This document shows, piece after piece, positions 28,295 to 51,800 of a stretch of 64,000 nt of DNA. A model generated the notes under the pieces. It made no database searches. It saw nothing but the letters and a program-made list of their open reading frames with translations, and was not told the DNA's origin. This DNA is from Trichoplax sp. H2. Lineage: Eukaryota > Placozoa > Uniplacotomia > Trichoplacea. The stretch's first letter is position 1, and each line of letters starts with the position of its first letter. Location of the stretch: NCBI GenBank assembly GCA_003344405.1, contig NOWV01000007.1, positions 558,001 through 622,000 of the forward strand, written 5' to 3'. The translations under genes and the position numbers were made by a program.

Positions 28295-29606
28295 ATTTTA
28301 CTTGGTTTCTTGTTTCACTATAGACACAACAGACAAGAGAGTTTATGACGTAGGGAATGGTGCCGAAGTCAGATCGATAAGCCAGGACTGGAGAGAATTT
28401 TCTCTTCATTACAAGTCTCTAACTCCAATTACAAGAGACTCTATTGTAAAAAGATACAACTCCACACCTATTTCAAGTTGGTCCCACCTATATAGCACGC
28501 ATAGAAGATTTCTGTATCTCTTATTGCCTTATCGAACTGACTATTGTACTGTCCACTAGTGTACAGTACAGTACAATATGAAAGCACCGTTTCATTGATT
28601 TCAATCCTTTCTGTTAGTATGGCTAGAAAGCCTATAATGAACCTGTCTTGTCTCTACACAGAACTACTGTAACATGGACTACTCTGGCTAGAGACGAGTA
28701 TAGCGGTGCATCGAGTAGTGGATGACTATCATTACTATGCAATATTACTTTTGAAGTCTTATTGTCAAACAACAAAAGTAAAATGAACTGATTCAACTTG
28801 GCCATCATGATGAATGATGGCCAAGCTTTTCCACCACAGTTTCCACTTTCCATAGTACAGTGTACAGTGTACAGGGCAAGACTGTCCACACTGTAGCATC
28901 CTATACTTTACACTGTACAGTACATGACAAACAATGGAGGATTTAGGGCGTCGCCTTTGTGGGAGTGGCGTCAAGCGCGAAAACGATGATGATAGGTGGA
29001 AGTGGGCAAAATGGCAAGACTCCCTCGCACGACATGGACTACTCCCTGCAGTAGGGTGCAATATACAGTCTAGTATATGGCATATATGTTATAGATAGAC
29101 TGTACAGAGCAGCTGTGCAGCAAGCAGTTTGCAGTCACTGCCACACAAACAGTAGGCAAAAGAAAGCCAAATCACCTAGGCCAAAGGCGATCGGAACTTT
29201 TCTAGCCTAGCCCATCGAGTTGAGGAAAAAACATAGTCAACACTGTACAACTGAGTGTACAGTGTTGACCATTGGCTTCAATCAGGCAACAATTGTACAG
29301 TACTGTAGACTACCATCTTCTGAAGCTTGACATACAGTATATTGTACTGTAGTATCGGTACACCATAGTGGTCGTAGACCTGGGTTCGGTTCGGTTCGGT
29401 TCAGACCGTTATCATCTATATATTAGTGGGGTAAAGCGAATTGGGTAAAACCCAAGCCTACTACCATTTGGATGGGAACAAAAAGAGTAGAGATAGAAGG
29501 AGTAAAATTGTCTCCAATTGGCAATAATATCCCCGTAGCAAGAGGCCGATTACAGCTGACCAATTAGTTATAAAATCATTTCTCATTTCTTTGCAGTCCA
29601 TCCATT
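28295..29606. other. GTAC-rich part of the TMEM63/STK divergent spacer
   Basis: No gene recognised. It carries many GTACAGT words (about 28540-28580, 28850-28930 and 29090-29360), a perfect hairpin at 29236-29269 and four copies of GGTTC at 29383-29402. Open frames over the region have no family resemblance that I can see. Confidence 0.5.
29236..29269. repeat. Perfect 14-bp hairpin containing the GTAC motif
   Basis: GTCAACACTGTACA is followed by six bases (ACTGAG) and then by its exact reverse complement TGTACAGTGTTGAC. The pairing does not extend beyond the 14 bases. Confidence 0.9.
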
Positions 29607-30453
29607 TCAACCACTTGCGATTGGTGGCTGATCCATCTTCACTTTGAGAGTGTGATCATAAAAAAGTCGTGCCATTCTTTTGCACTTAGAGGCAAACTTC
29701 TCCTCAACTGGTGGATTGACGAATGGTCGAAGTTGTAATGACTTCGTCAGATTCTGTAAGTTGCAATGGCTTCAACTAGAACGCATACCATGAAATATCA
29801 TCCTTTACAATCTTCGCTTAAATAGGACTTGTTCAATTTCATCCATGAAAATCTTAGTGATAATGTTGATGTTGAAATGATTGATGATGTAGAAAGATGA
29901 AACATAGGTGTTGAATCTCTGGAGAATGCATGTAGTGCTTCCTTCATTCTCTTCAACCTTAATCGTAGTAACGTAGTCTGCCTGCTTATGGCATGGCCTG
30001 CAATCCACTTTGTATATGATAAAGATAGTCCATCCCAAGAGACAGTAGCAGTGCCCTTTTGCATACAATCAAATCCAATCTTCAATGCCATCCACTCTAT
30101 CCAGGAAAGGAAGAATCGCTTACTCACATTCAAATGGAACGTAGTCAAGTTGGACATGACTCAAATGCAACTTTCCCCCCCCCCCCTGCCAACTAAAGCT
30201 GTCATCAAGATTCAATTGTTCATACAGCGTAACATATACTGCAGTCCTGTTCAAGACATCGATCGTCACCAATTCATCAACCTTTTTAGCATGGTGGTAA
30301 AAAGAAAAAAATTGCCAATTCCACTTAATGCCCTGTAGTGATCGGATTGCAACAGTGTTACCAATAACTTCTTACCTCTTAATCGATCGCCAAAGTATCC
30401 ATTCTTGCTTCAGTAAGACATGATACTGTCGTGCTAAACTCTTGTCATCAATC
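29607..30453 (-). pseudogene. Unrecognised minus-strand gene remnant (frameshifted, with in-frame stops)
   Basis: A succession of protein-like minus-strand segments that I cannot name. 30453-30376 reads as an exon between AG and GTAAGA with the motif YHVLLKQEWILWRS. 30332-30124 contains DELVTIDVLNRTAVYVTLYE and then a run of 12 G on this strand (30186-30175). It ends at a GTAAGC donor that joins in phase to 29997-29805, which contains ADYVTTIKVEENEGST and IITKIFMDEIEQVLF. 29753-29607 contains FVNPPVEEKFASKCKRMA and ends in a stop. The first two segments are out of phase with each other. Two stops separate the last two, and the only in-frame intron there would be 39 bases, shorter than any other in this window. 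Hence 'pseudogene'. An unusual live gene with sequence errors in the homopolymers is the alternative. Confidence 0.4.
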
Positions 30454-31244
30454 CTGTACTATATCATAAAATCCGGAGAGATTTATCCGCGCCTTTGATG
30501 ATAAATCGAGCTACATGTCCATGCAATCTCATCCAACTGCATCCACGTGTACGTAGAATCATAAAATTCAATGCTATAACAATTCCTAAAGAGTATCATT
30601 TCGCCAGTATACATGGCATAACGCCATGCTATTACACCCTACGTTAAAAGCACACGATCAGAAAGCAGTTTGAATGTCGTCTTGCTCTTCCTACACCACA
30701 CTATTTCGACCCGAATGACTATTGCCTAACCTTAACAAGAAGTACAATGTTATCATACGTAGTTCATGGCAAAGACTTGAGCATAAACACTCAATAAGAA
30801 GCGTCAGGACTGTAGGGTCTACTTATTCATAGCCCTCACTTACCAGTATATTAGTATTCATTAATGAACTCGTCATAAACGGATAATCCTATCTTGATCA
30901 CTAGAAATTATCGCTGTACTGTAAACCAAGAGATTGTAATCATTTTCAACACAATGTGAACAAGGACGACATTCGGTAGACCATAATGTCACTCAAAATA
31001 ACAGTTATGATAGTAGTCTTGACATGACTATACCGCCTATTCATTATAAATTATGATCATCACTCCACTTCTACCTTCTTCATAACTTTATATATACAAT
31101 ACTGTAACATGTCTATGAATAACTGTAAACAGATCTTGCTGACGTTTCCACTCCAGTATTGATAGAATGGAAATGACTCATCCTATCTTGCTAATGTTTC
31201 TATTTTATACCGATGTACTAACTTGTTTATTACTATCCTATTAG

Positions 31245-36081
<4,837 letters not shown>

Positions 36082-39034
36082 TTGGAAACATCATTTGGAA
36101 AATTTAATAAGAAACTGATATGCTACTTGAAGTTTTGTCTTTACCAATGTAAATATATCTATCAATTAAATTATTATATAGCCCTTGACCGGATGAATGT
36201 TTTAAAGGAAGACACACCAAATGCATCATCGTTGGATAGCTACTCACGCTCATTTTATTTGACAAGTTTATTATATACTGTACATAAAAATTGGACACTT
36301 CCTCTCTTTGATAATTGCTGAATCATAATTAAGTATGTGCTACACTATTAAAGAATTATAACATGTTATAACTATAATCACTGGTTATAATACCAATTTT
36401 TACGATTGGGGTAAGCACCTGCTGTCTATAGTTAATATGTCTGTATCTTAATTATACTGTATTAAACAACATTACATACGGCAGTTTTCTAAAAGATTAT
36501 AATTGCACTCGTTTGCAATCAAAACTTAAAATTTTTCTACCCAATTCTCAATTAGGCTGATATTTTGTAGAGAAATTTTGGGATTAGTAAATTATTTGTT
36601 ACATTTATCAGATTGGATTGATGTCTCTTCTAGTTGACTATTATTAGACTTGTTACTCATCACATTAAAGTCTTAATGTCTAATACAACACATGGCATAT
36701 CGCTACCATGAATAGTCTTGATCACTATGACTATGTTCCTCTTTTGTATTCGCTCTTAAGTATATTCGGTAAATGATAACTAAAGATTTCTATTTATCTA
36801 ATGGTAATCCATTCATAGTAATCTATAAAATGGACTAGCAAGCGAATTTTTGAGCATTGTACCTGTTATAATGAGAACTGTGTAGCCTAATTGGGAACCT
36901 TCATGTTCAGCACAATTTTACCTCACTTGATTTTAGATAACGCAATCAAGACTCTCAATCGAGCTTTTAAAAGTATAAATCTCTTAATACGAATTTTCAC
37001 CGAGAATCATAGCTTATGTTCACGCAAACTACGCAGATAGAAGAACAGCATAGAAAATAAAAATCTTGCTGAATTTACGACACTGTATGTTAACTAGAAC
37101 ATTGATACTTTCGAAGCTGTTAATACTAAGGTGACCCAATTTTTAACAGAGAATAATGCTGTTACTGATAGCAGTCAGCTCGAAAGACGATTACTTTAGG
37201 ATTGTACAGTACATTAGTTATCGTAGCGAATTTCATCAATTGCGTTGTGCTATAAATACTAGCTTAAAAAATTTGATTTAACAAAGACTATTGTGCAAGC
37301 GCTGCGGTATGCCTAGCATCGTAGTAGGCGATATACATTTTTGAATGAAAAGATAAGTACAATGGCACCATCTATAAAATATGTCGGTAAACACATGACA
37401 GATTTACCGCTGCTTGAAGTAGTAACTTTATTGTAAATAGTAACAATGTACTGTAAATATCATCCGTAAGACGTTTACCAATAGTGTAGGTAAATTGAAA
37501 GTCTTCGTATCGAGCTGGGTGCAATAAAAATAGTTTGATATATACATGTATACATACATATATTATACACAGTACACGAGTATATTCGTATATATTGTAT
37601 GACTTCGATTAACCTTGTTTCTAGATTGCAGCTGCTAAGTGCAAATTAATTTAGTACGTATAGTTATAATGAACTCGCTTAACTTATTTTTCATTATAAT
37701 AATGTCCTATGATAAATGTAATTGTATACTATCACGCGTTGCGATATGCCGAAAGATTTAGTAGAAAGTAAATTCTAACATAAATACTGTACGTGTATAA
37801 ACATACCGTACAAGCAGAGTCCTGACTAGTAAAACTGACTAAATTCACTAAAAATAGTTAGCGATGTAAACGATATAGATAAGTAGAGCATGGACTCCCG
37901 TAAGTAATAGAGGGTGCAATTAAATAAAGAATAGATAGTATTTCCCCTACTTGCGTAAGATGAAGTAAAGGTGCAGTTTTTAATTCACAGATATAACAAT
38001 ATCATCAAAAATAAATTCGTTTTAGAATGCCATCGATAAAATAAAGATAAGAAGCAAGTTGATCTCGATGTACAAGTTTGTTAAGGCGTATTTTAAACGA
38101 ATTAACTTATAATTATATCCAGTATTTCATAATAACTTGAGATCGTACTACCATAAATGTAACACAGTATACATGGATTGGACGTTAATACAGAAACTGA
38201 TACTTAATTACGCTATTACCATCTGAAAAGCAATCATTTGAAAAAATTGCTAGTATCAGATATGATACGCACAGGATCTACAGTAGTGAGATAAAGTATA
38301 CCTGTACAGGCACTATGGCGTATACTTACAAGTCGCTATGAGTTACTTTTTATTACTTTCATTGCAACATCTTTTTGTCGAGTTAAGAATAAGATTCCAT
38401 ATATATACTTACGTATACTATATATACACAATGGGAGAACAACTATACAGGGTAACTATCTAGACAAAATAACTAAATAGTTATCATCTATGATCTAGTG
38501 CAAAAATGATATTGGCAGTAAGCCGATATACAGAATAAATAGAATAAGCCGAAATTTGTTACTATTGCAGTAGCCATCAGTAAGCGTTTTACAGTGAGAA
38601 TAAGCAATATCTCCGCGATAATATCAACCTTTTAGGAGTTCTCTCCGCTGAATACAGCTCCAATTCTTCTACAGCGTTTATAATCTGATATTGGAAAGTA
38701 ATCGATGGATAGTCTGGAAGCGTTAAGATTAATGCTGGACGATGTAGTCACGACGCGTACTATTAGTATTGTAATTTATATGTACATACAGTACATCGAT
38801 TTTATTAATCTTTCAAAGACCTGATAAAAAATTGTTTGATGATCGATCGTATTTATTTTTAGGGATTATTACCTTGATATTAATTTTGCCTTATTTTTAT
38901 ATGTCCTATTCGTATGCCGTATATATATATAGTTAAAAAAAATTGAACTAAATATCCAATATACCACAAGACCAGTAGTAAGATAATGTCTATCTAAAGC
39001 TATTCGAAGACAGGGGCGTCATTCAATATTTACA
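36082..39034. other. Convergent spacer between STK and HS6ST
   Basis: Almost 3 kb with no gene that I can support. Open frames are short and without family signature. Single GTACAGT-type words occur (near 37203, 37790, 38303 and 38787) but no dense cluster. The sequence is AT-rich with short TA runs. Confidence 0.6.
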
Positions 39035-40201
39035 TTAACGAGTTGCATTGATTATTGCTTTGAGTGAATTCCATCTACGTTTAAACAACTTTAACGCGTA
39101 GTTATATAATTGTATATCCATAGAATTAATTTCTCGTATTTTATGTATAATCTCAGGGCTTAACTTATATAATACTTCAGAAGCATATGTTTGATTGAAA
39201 TCATATTGCATGAATGGTTGAATAAACTTCAATCCAAATCTGTGCTCGAACATTACCTGACTCTCACGTTGATACTCAATTAGGCCAAAGTAGGCCATTC
39301 GTTTCAAATTGAACTTAGCACTATTTAAAAGTATCCTGTTACGTTGCTGCAGCGACATAGAACTATTTTCATAACAATTGACCAATCGAAGATCAGCTAA
39401 CATTCTGGTTTGGCGATTATTAGCTAAATTATATTTACAAGCGATAAAATCCTTCAAGGTAACATAATTCCAGTTACTACCGTTATAACATGGTGGTAAT
39501 TCCTTCACGGTTGGCAATCTGCCATTACATTTGTGGCGCGATTTCTTCCATGTAGCACCTCTTGTGACATGTTGATATTCACTAAGATATCGATTGATAG
39601 GATTGCGCAATTCTGTTATAAAGTGATATCTTCGATTTGAAATTTTATGACTACGATTATTATCGAATTTTCGAAAATAATGAGGCAAGCATTCCATTAA
39701 TTCAGTATAGTCGGCATGAAGTCCACATTTCCAACCAGTCGAATAGCGTGAAAATAGCCAAATATCGGTTGAATTAGGTCGATGGCATTGGCAACGTAAT
39801 TTAGATCTCTTTTTGAGTTTGCCTTTTTTATTTCTATTGCTGGCATTTTGTTTCTTACCCCCTTGACAATTGCAAGGCTGTTTCAATGACAGGTTTTGTA
39901 CTAAATGTCGACCAAATGTGGTACCTCCAGTTTTCTGAATATGTAAAAAAACAATGACATCGCTATCACTGATACTAAAGGTTAAATTGTTATTCCAGAA
40001 ATCGGTTGAAATATCTTCTGTCCGATCATCTTGGTCATTACTTGCTAGTGCGGTTGATAAGACAGCTTTTAAAGTAAGCCGATGATGCCATTCTGGCGCT
40101 ACCATTAATCGACGATCGACAACAAAGCGATAAAAAAGTAAAATACTGAATCCAATGACTAGTAAAAACAAGAAGCTCCTGTTTAGCGCTTTCCTGGCCA
40201 T
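39035..40201 (-). CDS. HS6ST: Heparan sulfate 6-O-sulfotransferase, intronless coding region
   Basis: Golgi type II enzyme that moves sulfate from PAPS to the 6-OH of glucosamine in heparan sulfate, shaping FGF and Wnt binding. The protein has 388 residues from the ATG at 40201. An upstream in-frame GTG would add 20 residues, but the ATG sits directly before the signal anchor and is preferred. Residues 9-24 are the membrane anchor. The 5'-phosphosulfate loop QKTGGTTFGRHL is at 89-100. LFSRYSTGWKCGLHADYTEL, the 3'-phosphate region with RNPINRYLSEYQHVTRGATW, CKYNLANNRQTRMLADL and FIQPFMQYDFNQT follow as in HS6ST1-3. Residues ~115-136 form a Lys/Arg-rich insertion longer than the human loop. Several NxS/T sites are present. 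It has no coding introns, whereas most neighbours have many. Confidence 0.96.
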   Translation of the reverse strand: MARKALNRSFLFLLVIGFSILLFYRFVVDRRLMVAPEWHHRLTLKAVLSTALASNDQDDRTEDISTDFWNNNLTFSISDSDVIVFLHIQKTGGTTFGRHLVQNLSLKQPCNCQGGKKQNASNRNKKGKLKKRSKLRCQCHRPNSTDIWLFSRYSTGWKCGLHADYTELMECLPHYFRKFDNNRSHKISNRRYHFITELRNPINRYLSEYQHVTRGATWKKSRHKCNGRLPTVKELPPCYNGSNWNYVTLKDFIACKYNLANNRQTRMLADLRLVNCYENSSMSLQQRNRILLNSAKFNLKRMAYFGLIEYQRESQVMFEHRFGLKFIQPFMQYDFNQTYASEVLYKLSPEIIHKIREINSMDIQLYNYALKLFKRRWNSLKAIINATR

Positions 40202-42416
40202 CGAATCATTACCGTTGCGTACTGCTGTAAAGTGCTGACCCGTTAATAACGGTAAAATCACCAGCTAGACGCTTGTGAAATTCAACTAAAGATACTCGCA
40301 ATTGGATAAAATTGCCTCACTTGACCAAAACCAAGGGTTACACTAGGATGTTGTTAAGAATGAATCAAGAGAGCGCTCTATCCTATTCCACAACAACAAC
40401 AACAACTAAAATCGCGGGTTTGAAGTGATTTTTTAAAGCAAAGAGATGAAAAATTGATTAATTAACGGATGGATGCCAATTCAATTGGACACTATGTACA
40501 AGGCAGCAACGGTTATCCTCCAATGCTGTCCAATGTCGTCGTCAGTAGTTTTACTGGACCGTAAGCAATTTTCCAGTGTCGATGTCACTGGTTTTCCATG
40601 AGGAGTATTGTACTCCAGCGACACATACTAGAAATAACAAGTTTATGAAGTAATTTTTTCCCTTGACAAGAAAATAGATTCAGCTAAGTGGATTGGAAGA
40701 AAAGAGCTGAAAGAAGAATGGAATGTAGCATGGAAGCAATAGCGAATTTCAATGAATTTCAAGGCTAAAAGATTGATGGATATCCAATATGGTGTGGATC
40801 AGTTAGTTTGGTGAATTGCAATCCTCAGTAAGATATTATTCGTCTTACTGTCGCACGCCAGTAATAATGAGCAGGTAGTGTCTTGCACTGTTGCCGTGAT
40901 TACTTGTTATCCCTACACAATAACAATCCTTATTTCATTCTACATAATCATATTGCAGCTTCAAGGATGTTATGCCATCTATTTCTCTTGAATAAATACA
41001 ACCTTTTCAATCACGATCAATTTCACTAATGACTGCTAATTAATTGATTGGCGTAGCTGCTTGTATTATTGAACGGAATCGATTTGACGATCAAGGGCAG
41101 CAACAGTGTTAAGAGAAATTGAATTTCTTCAACGCTCAATCATTTCATACCATTCAGTCGAGTTGAATAAGCCAGTATGAGACACTGCGGTACGTTTATC
41201 CGTCTCCACCTCCTTGCGATTGCCTCCTGGACAACTGGACACATGGACATGCGTGTCCAAGCATGGGCAGTAGCATTAATTTCTTGTTGGAGTGTTGAAT
41301 ATGGCTACACAAACACTCGCCCGTGTCGAGTCTAGTCTACAGTACAGCGCATGACACCCTGATAGTGTATTGTATCGGTTACGAGCTGGCGGGCCAAGCC
41401 CCTTCATCTGCAAGTGCGTACAGTACGCTAGAGACCTTTTTCAGAGTCTCTACTGTACACTGTACACTCTGAGTGTACAGTGTCCTGCAGAAGGCGTTGG
41501 CTGTGTTAGGGTTAGGGACAGACAGACACTTTCCACAGTGACAGGATACTGTACTTGTACTGATTACAAAAAATGATGTCACCCATGGCGATCGACTTAT
41601 GACTGTAGACGCCACCCAGTCGACACGATTTTTGCCAGCAATGCTTGAATTGCAATCCCTGCTTCTTCCATACAGTATACAGTACAGTAATGTACAGTGT
41701 CCACTAGAGACCCTGAGTGTACAGTGTACGCTGAGTATGTGAGTAATCGGGGCTATGAGTGTACAGTGCAGGTTTGTTATAACGCAATCGAACTGAAACC
41801 AAACCATCGTCAGGCGTAACTATGTTATGATGTTATAAAGGGTCAAAATCGTATATTATTTACCGATCAAAATAGACACTTCAATTGACCAGTGAAATAA
41901 TCAGCCTCCACATTTTGGGCAATAAACAATGGTGAACAGTCCTCTTTTTCCTCTCCTCCATTGAGTACTCCTTTTACTTCTATGGTATGCAGTAGAATGT
42001 GCCAGCAATTATAGTGTCGTCACGACCTCTAGCCTACAGTACAAAGGCATCGCCAGGGTGACATCATTTCAAGCACTACACATACTGTACTGTACACTGT
42101 AGTTTCCAGACGGACTTTTTCAATCCCGTTCTGGACACGACTGTACTGTGCTCAGTGTATTCGCCTCTCCAGCTAGCCACCATAGTAGTTACTATACCGT
42201 CTTACCATCTCATCCAGACTTTTAAGAACAAGTCCATCCTCTTGAAGCGAAAAATAGCCGTTGTCTCGATTGTCTGTGAGAGGAGCTAACGTACTGGCTC
42301 CTGGCGTTTCAAGTTTCACAAGGAGAGTAGACGGCATTGCTTGGGCGAAAATTGAACTTGGGTTGAATTTATAGCGATCATTCTAGCGCTGACAAACTGA
42401 CCATCTACATTAACTC
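40202..42416. other. Divergent spacer between HS6ST and PAK
   Basis: Head-to-head interval that must contain both promoters. No coding exon recognised. It includes a GTAC palindrome cluster at 41330-41790 and further copies at about 42075-42110, roughly 310-340 bases before the PAK start codon. Confidence 0.6.
41330..41790. repeat. GTAC palindrome cluster in the HS6ST/PAK divergent spacer
   Basis: Repeated TACAGTAC, TGTACACTGTACACT, GTGTACAGTGT and GCGTACAGTACGC words. They include a perfect 12-bp hairpin with a 3-base loop at 41457-41483 (ACACTGTACACT, CTG, AGTGTACAGTGT). Same motif family as the clusters at 10.6-11.3 kb and 27.3-29.4 kb. Confidence 0.8.
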
Positions 42417-48856
<6,440 letters not shown>

Positions 48857-51800
48857 TACTACTGTGTACATGCTCTATCAGGTCTGCCTTAAAATTTCAC
48901 TGCTCCCTTCATCGTAATCAGTGCAGTGACCATTTTTATGTTACACAGTTTGATTATGTTGTTAAGGATTTACGTGTATAATACTTCTTCAGCAGTATAA
49001 AAACGCTTAATAATTCATATTCCAGTTTGTAAGGACTTTGAGTTATTTGTATTGTTAACATGATGATGAAGTCGGTAAGATAGCTATTTTAATTCAATTC
49101 GTGGGTCACTTTGAAATATGTGATTTTCCGACATAGCAATATTTTCTTGTGTTTACGTACCGACCGTTTTTATATATTATATCCTTGCACTCAACATATC
49201 GTATATTTTTAACTATGTAATGCGGTCATATGTTGGCCAATTTACGCTAGATTTAGTTACTTCTGGATAGTATCTTCTTTTGTAGCGCATAGTTTCTTAC
49301 AACTTATAACTTATAGACTTGGAATTTATTTAAACCATATTCATATCCATCAACGATGAAAACAATAGGCAACTGGCAATATTATATTTGCTTAAGGAAA
49401 TATTATCTTTTGAATGTGTTGGAGAGTTAATTGCGGTATTGTAAATAAGGTTGTTATGTTGCTGTTCATTGAACGAGCAATGTTGGTAAATACTGTATAC
49501 ATAGATTAGAATTTTTATTTTAGACCTTTCATGGTCACTGCAATTTTATAGTACAATCGTATACGTGATTATGAAATTATTGGCTCTTTGATACTACTTT
49601 GCTTAATTGCTTAGAACTTTGTTATTAAACCATCACTTAGGTAGTTAAACTCTTCTGTCCTACGCTTTAGAAAGATTAATCACGTTTAGAACCTGTCATT
49701 TTCGACCATAACAACATGTTCGTATCCATGATCAACTGCTCCTTATTCACGTTTAGAAAATAGAAAAAAACTTCTTTGATCAAACAATTCGCCTAGCTTT
49801 GTAATACTACTCAATATATAATTATCGTAATTGCCTTACCAACTGATTTCGTCTAACAAGACTAATTGCTTATTGCGAGATAAATCTAGTTCACAATTAA
49901 CGCCATCTTAATTCCAAGTTAGTACAAAAAGGAAATTGTATGTTTCTAGCTACAGTAATTTATAAACGTACATTTGTGAATCATATGCCGTTGCAAGGGT
50001 AATGTTATCCTTACTTTGATAAAGAAAACAGTTTAAACTACTTGTAATTTCTTGACTGCAATTTGTACGTATGCTAATATTCACTATGGGACGCCATCAA
50101 AATATCACATTTCCAAGAAATTTATTATGTTTTACCAATGCGATTGTACGATAGTAAGCGCTGCATTTGCAAGAAATGCAGTAGAAACTGTTTGCTTGGC
50201 TTGTGTGTAATATGACTATGTTGTGGAAACGTAAAATGATATCCTAATCCGTATTTGTAAACATTTATGTACGTAACTGGGCAATATACTTAGTTCTGAT
50301 GAGTGTTAGACATGTCGATGTAATAACTTTAAACTTTTCTGCGATGTAAATGTTTTCTTACTTAGTAATGTGGTATTCTTATGATATGCCGGGTTATAGA
50401 ATATTATTAAAAATTCATGTCGTAATATATTACGTCATCGAATATGTCAACTTTGAATCAACAGCCCTATACAATTCCTACTAATGCACAAACACTATCT
50501 TTAGTGAACTACTTATGCTATATACTGTGAGCTATTACTGCTATAAGTTGGTCCATACGTTACGCTGTACTGATCTGATCGATAAAATTATCAAAAGCAA
50601 ACATCATTTATGGTACACAACCTGCATATACTGTTTGCCATGGATTGTAAATTAACTGGCACACGTATTGGACTTAACAGATGGCTAACGCAGCAGGCAA
50701 CGCAGTATTAAAAAAATAAAATTTAACTAATGGTATGAACGACTAACCAACCAACAAAAATGTTATTGATTTGTATCACATTTATACGTAGCTGCGAGCT
50801 ACCTAGATATACGAATATCAATATTCGTATAGCATGGCTGTCTATAGTTGTAAATATCAAATGTTAGCAAAACCTGCGTGCTGTCTGTATATTTATCTTG
50901 TGGGTGTGTTACGAGCTGCCGCATATGCAACTTCTGGTTAATATTTGAGAAAAGCTCTTAAAAGATATACATTAGTAATTCAATTTACAGCTAATTAAAC
51001 TTTACCGAACCTAATCAGTATCTATAATCAATTTATTGATAAAATTTACCTACCTCGATCGTCCCCATGATTCAATTTAAATATAGTAGCAATTTGCCCT
51101 CCCTTTGGTCGCGTAAATAATGTTTTAATACACAAATACAAGTACGAGCGTGATACGAGTACACGTAATTACTGTAAAATAATAGACCAGTATTATATAT
51201 TAAATTATATCATTGCTCTCTGTTAACATTAACGCAATGTCTATTTAAATTATCTAAATTGCATTTCTTACGTTCTTTCATAATACAGCATACTCTCAGA
51301 TTTACGAGCACTGTATATACGCATGTACTGTATTGTATTGAAAAATTCCCTTTTTTGTACAGTATACGTACGCTATTCCTCTTGATGAAATCAAACGAAT
51401 GGCCTTTCAGCTGAACAAATCGCCGATTTTGTGCCAATTAAGGAGTAACGATATCATATGCTATTGTTACATGCGTAAAGATAGAACACAACATTTTGCA
51501 TGCATACTACATCGTATTAAAACGCTTGTTTACCTAAACCAAGCTGGACGTACCTGACATGTCTGAACCGAACACCTAAAGTCCATCCTTTAAATATAAT
51601 AGACTGCTGACTACGTAAAAACACTGTAATGTCATATAGTCTTGTCTTAGCCGATTTTTTTTACCTTCTATCACGATATGTGTATTTATTTACAAGCTGC
51701 TATAGACTGTGCATTGTATAATGTCTAATTATACGGACAATATACATTAACAAATTCATGAAATGAGAAAATTATTATCGCACTAAATAGTAGGCAATCG

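Noticed and set aside
40202-40261. 20-residue N-terminal extension of HS6ST
   Set aside because: It would start at GTG, which is not normal for an animal mRNA. The ATG at 40201 gives a standard type II anchor.
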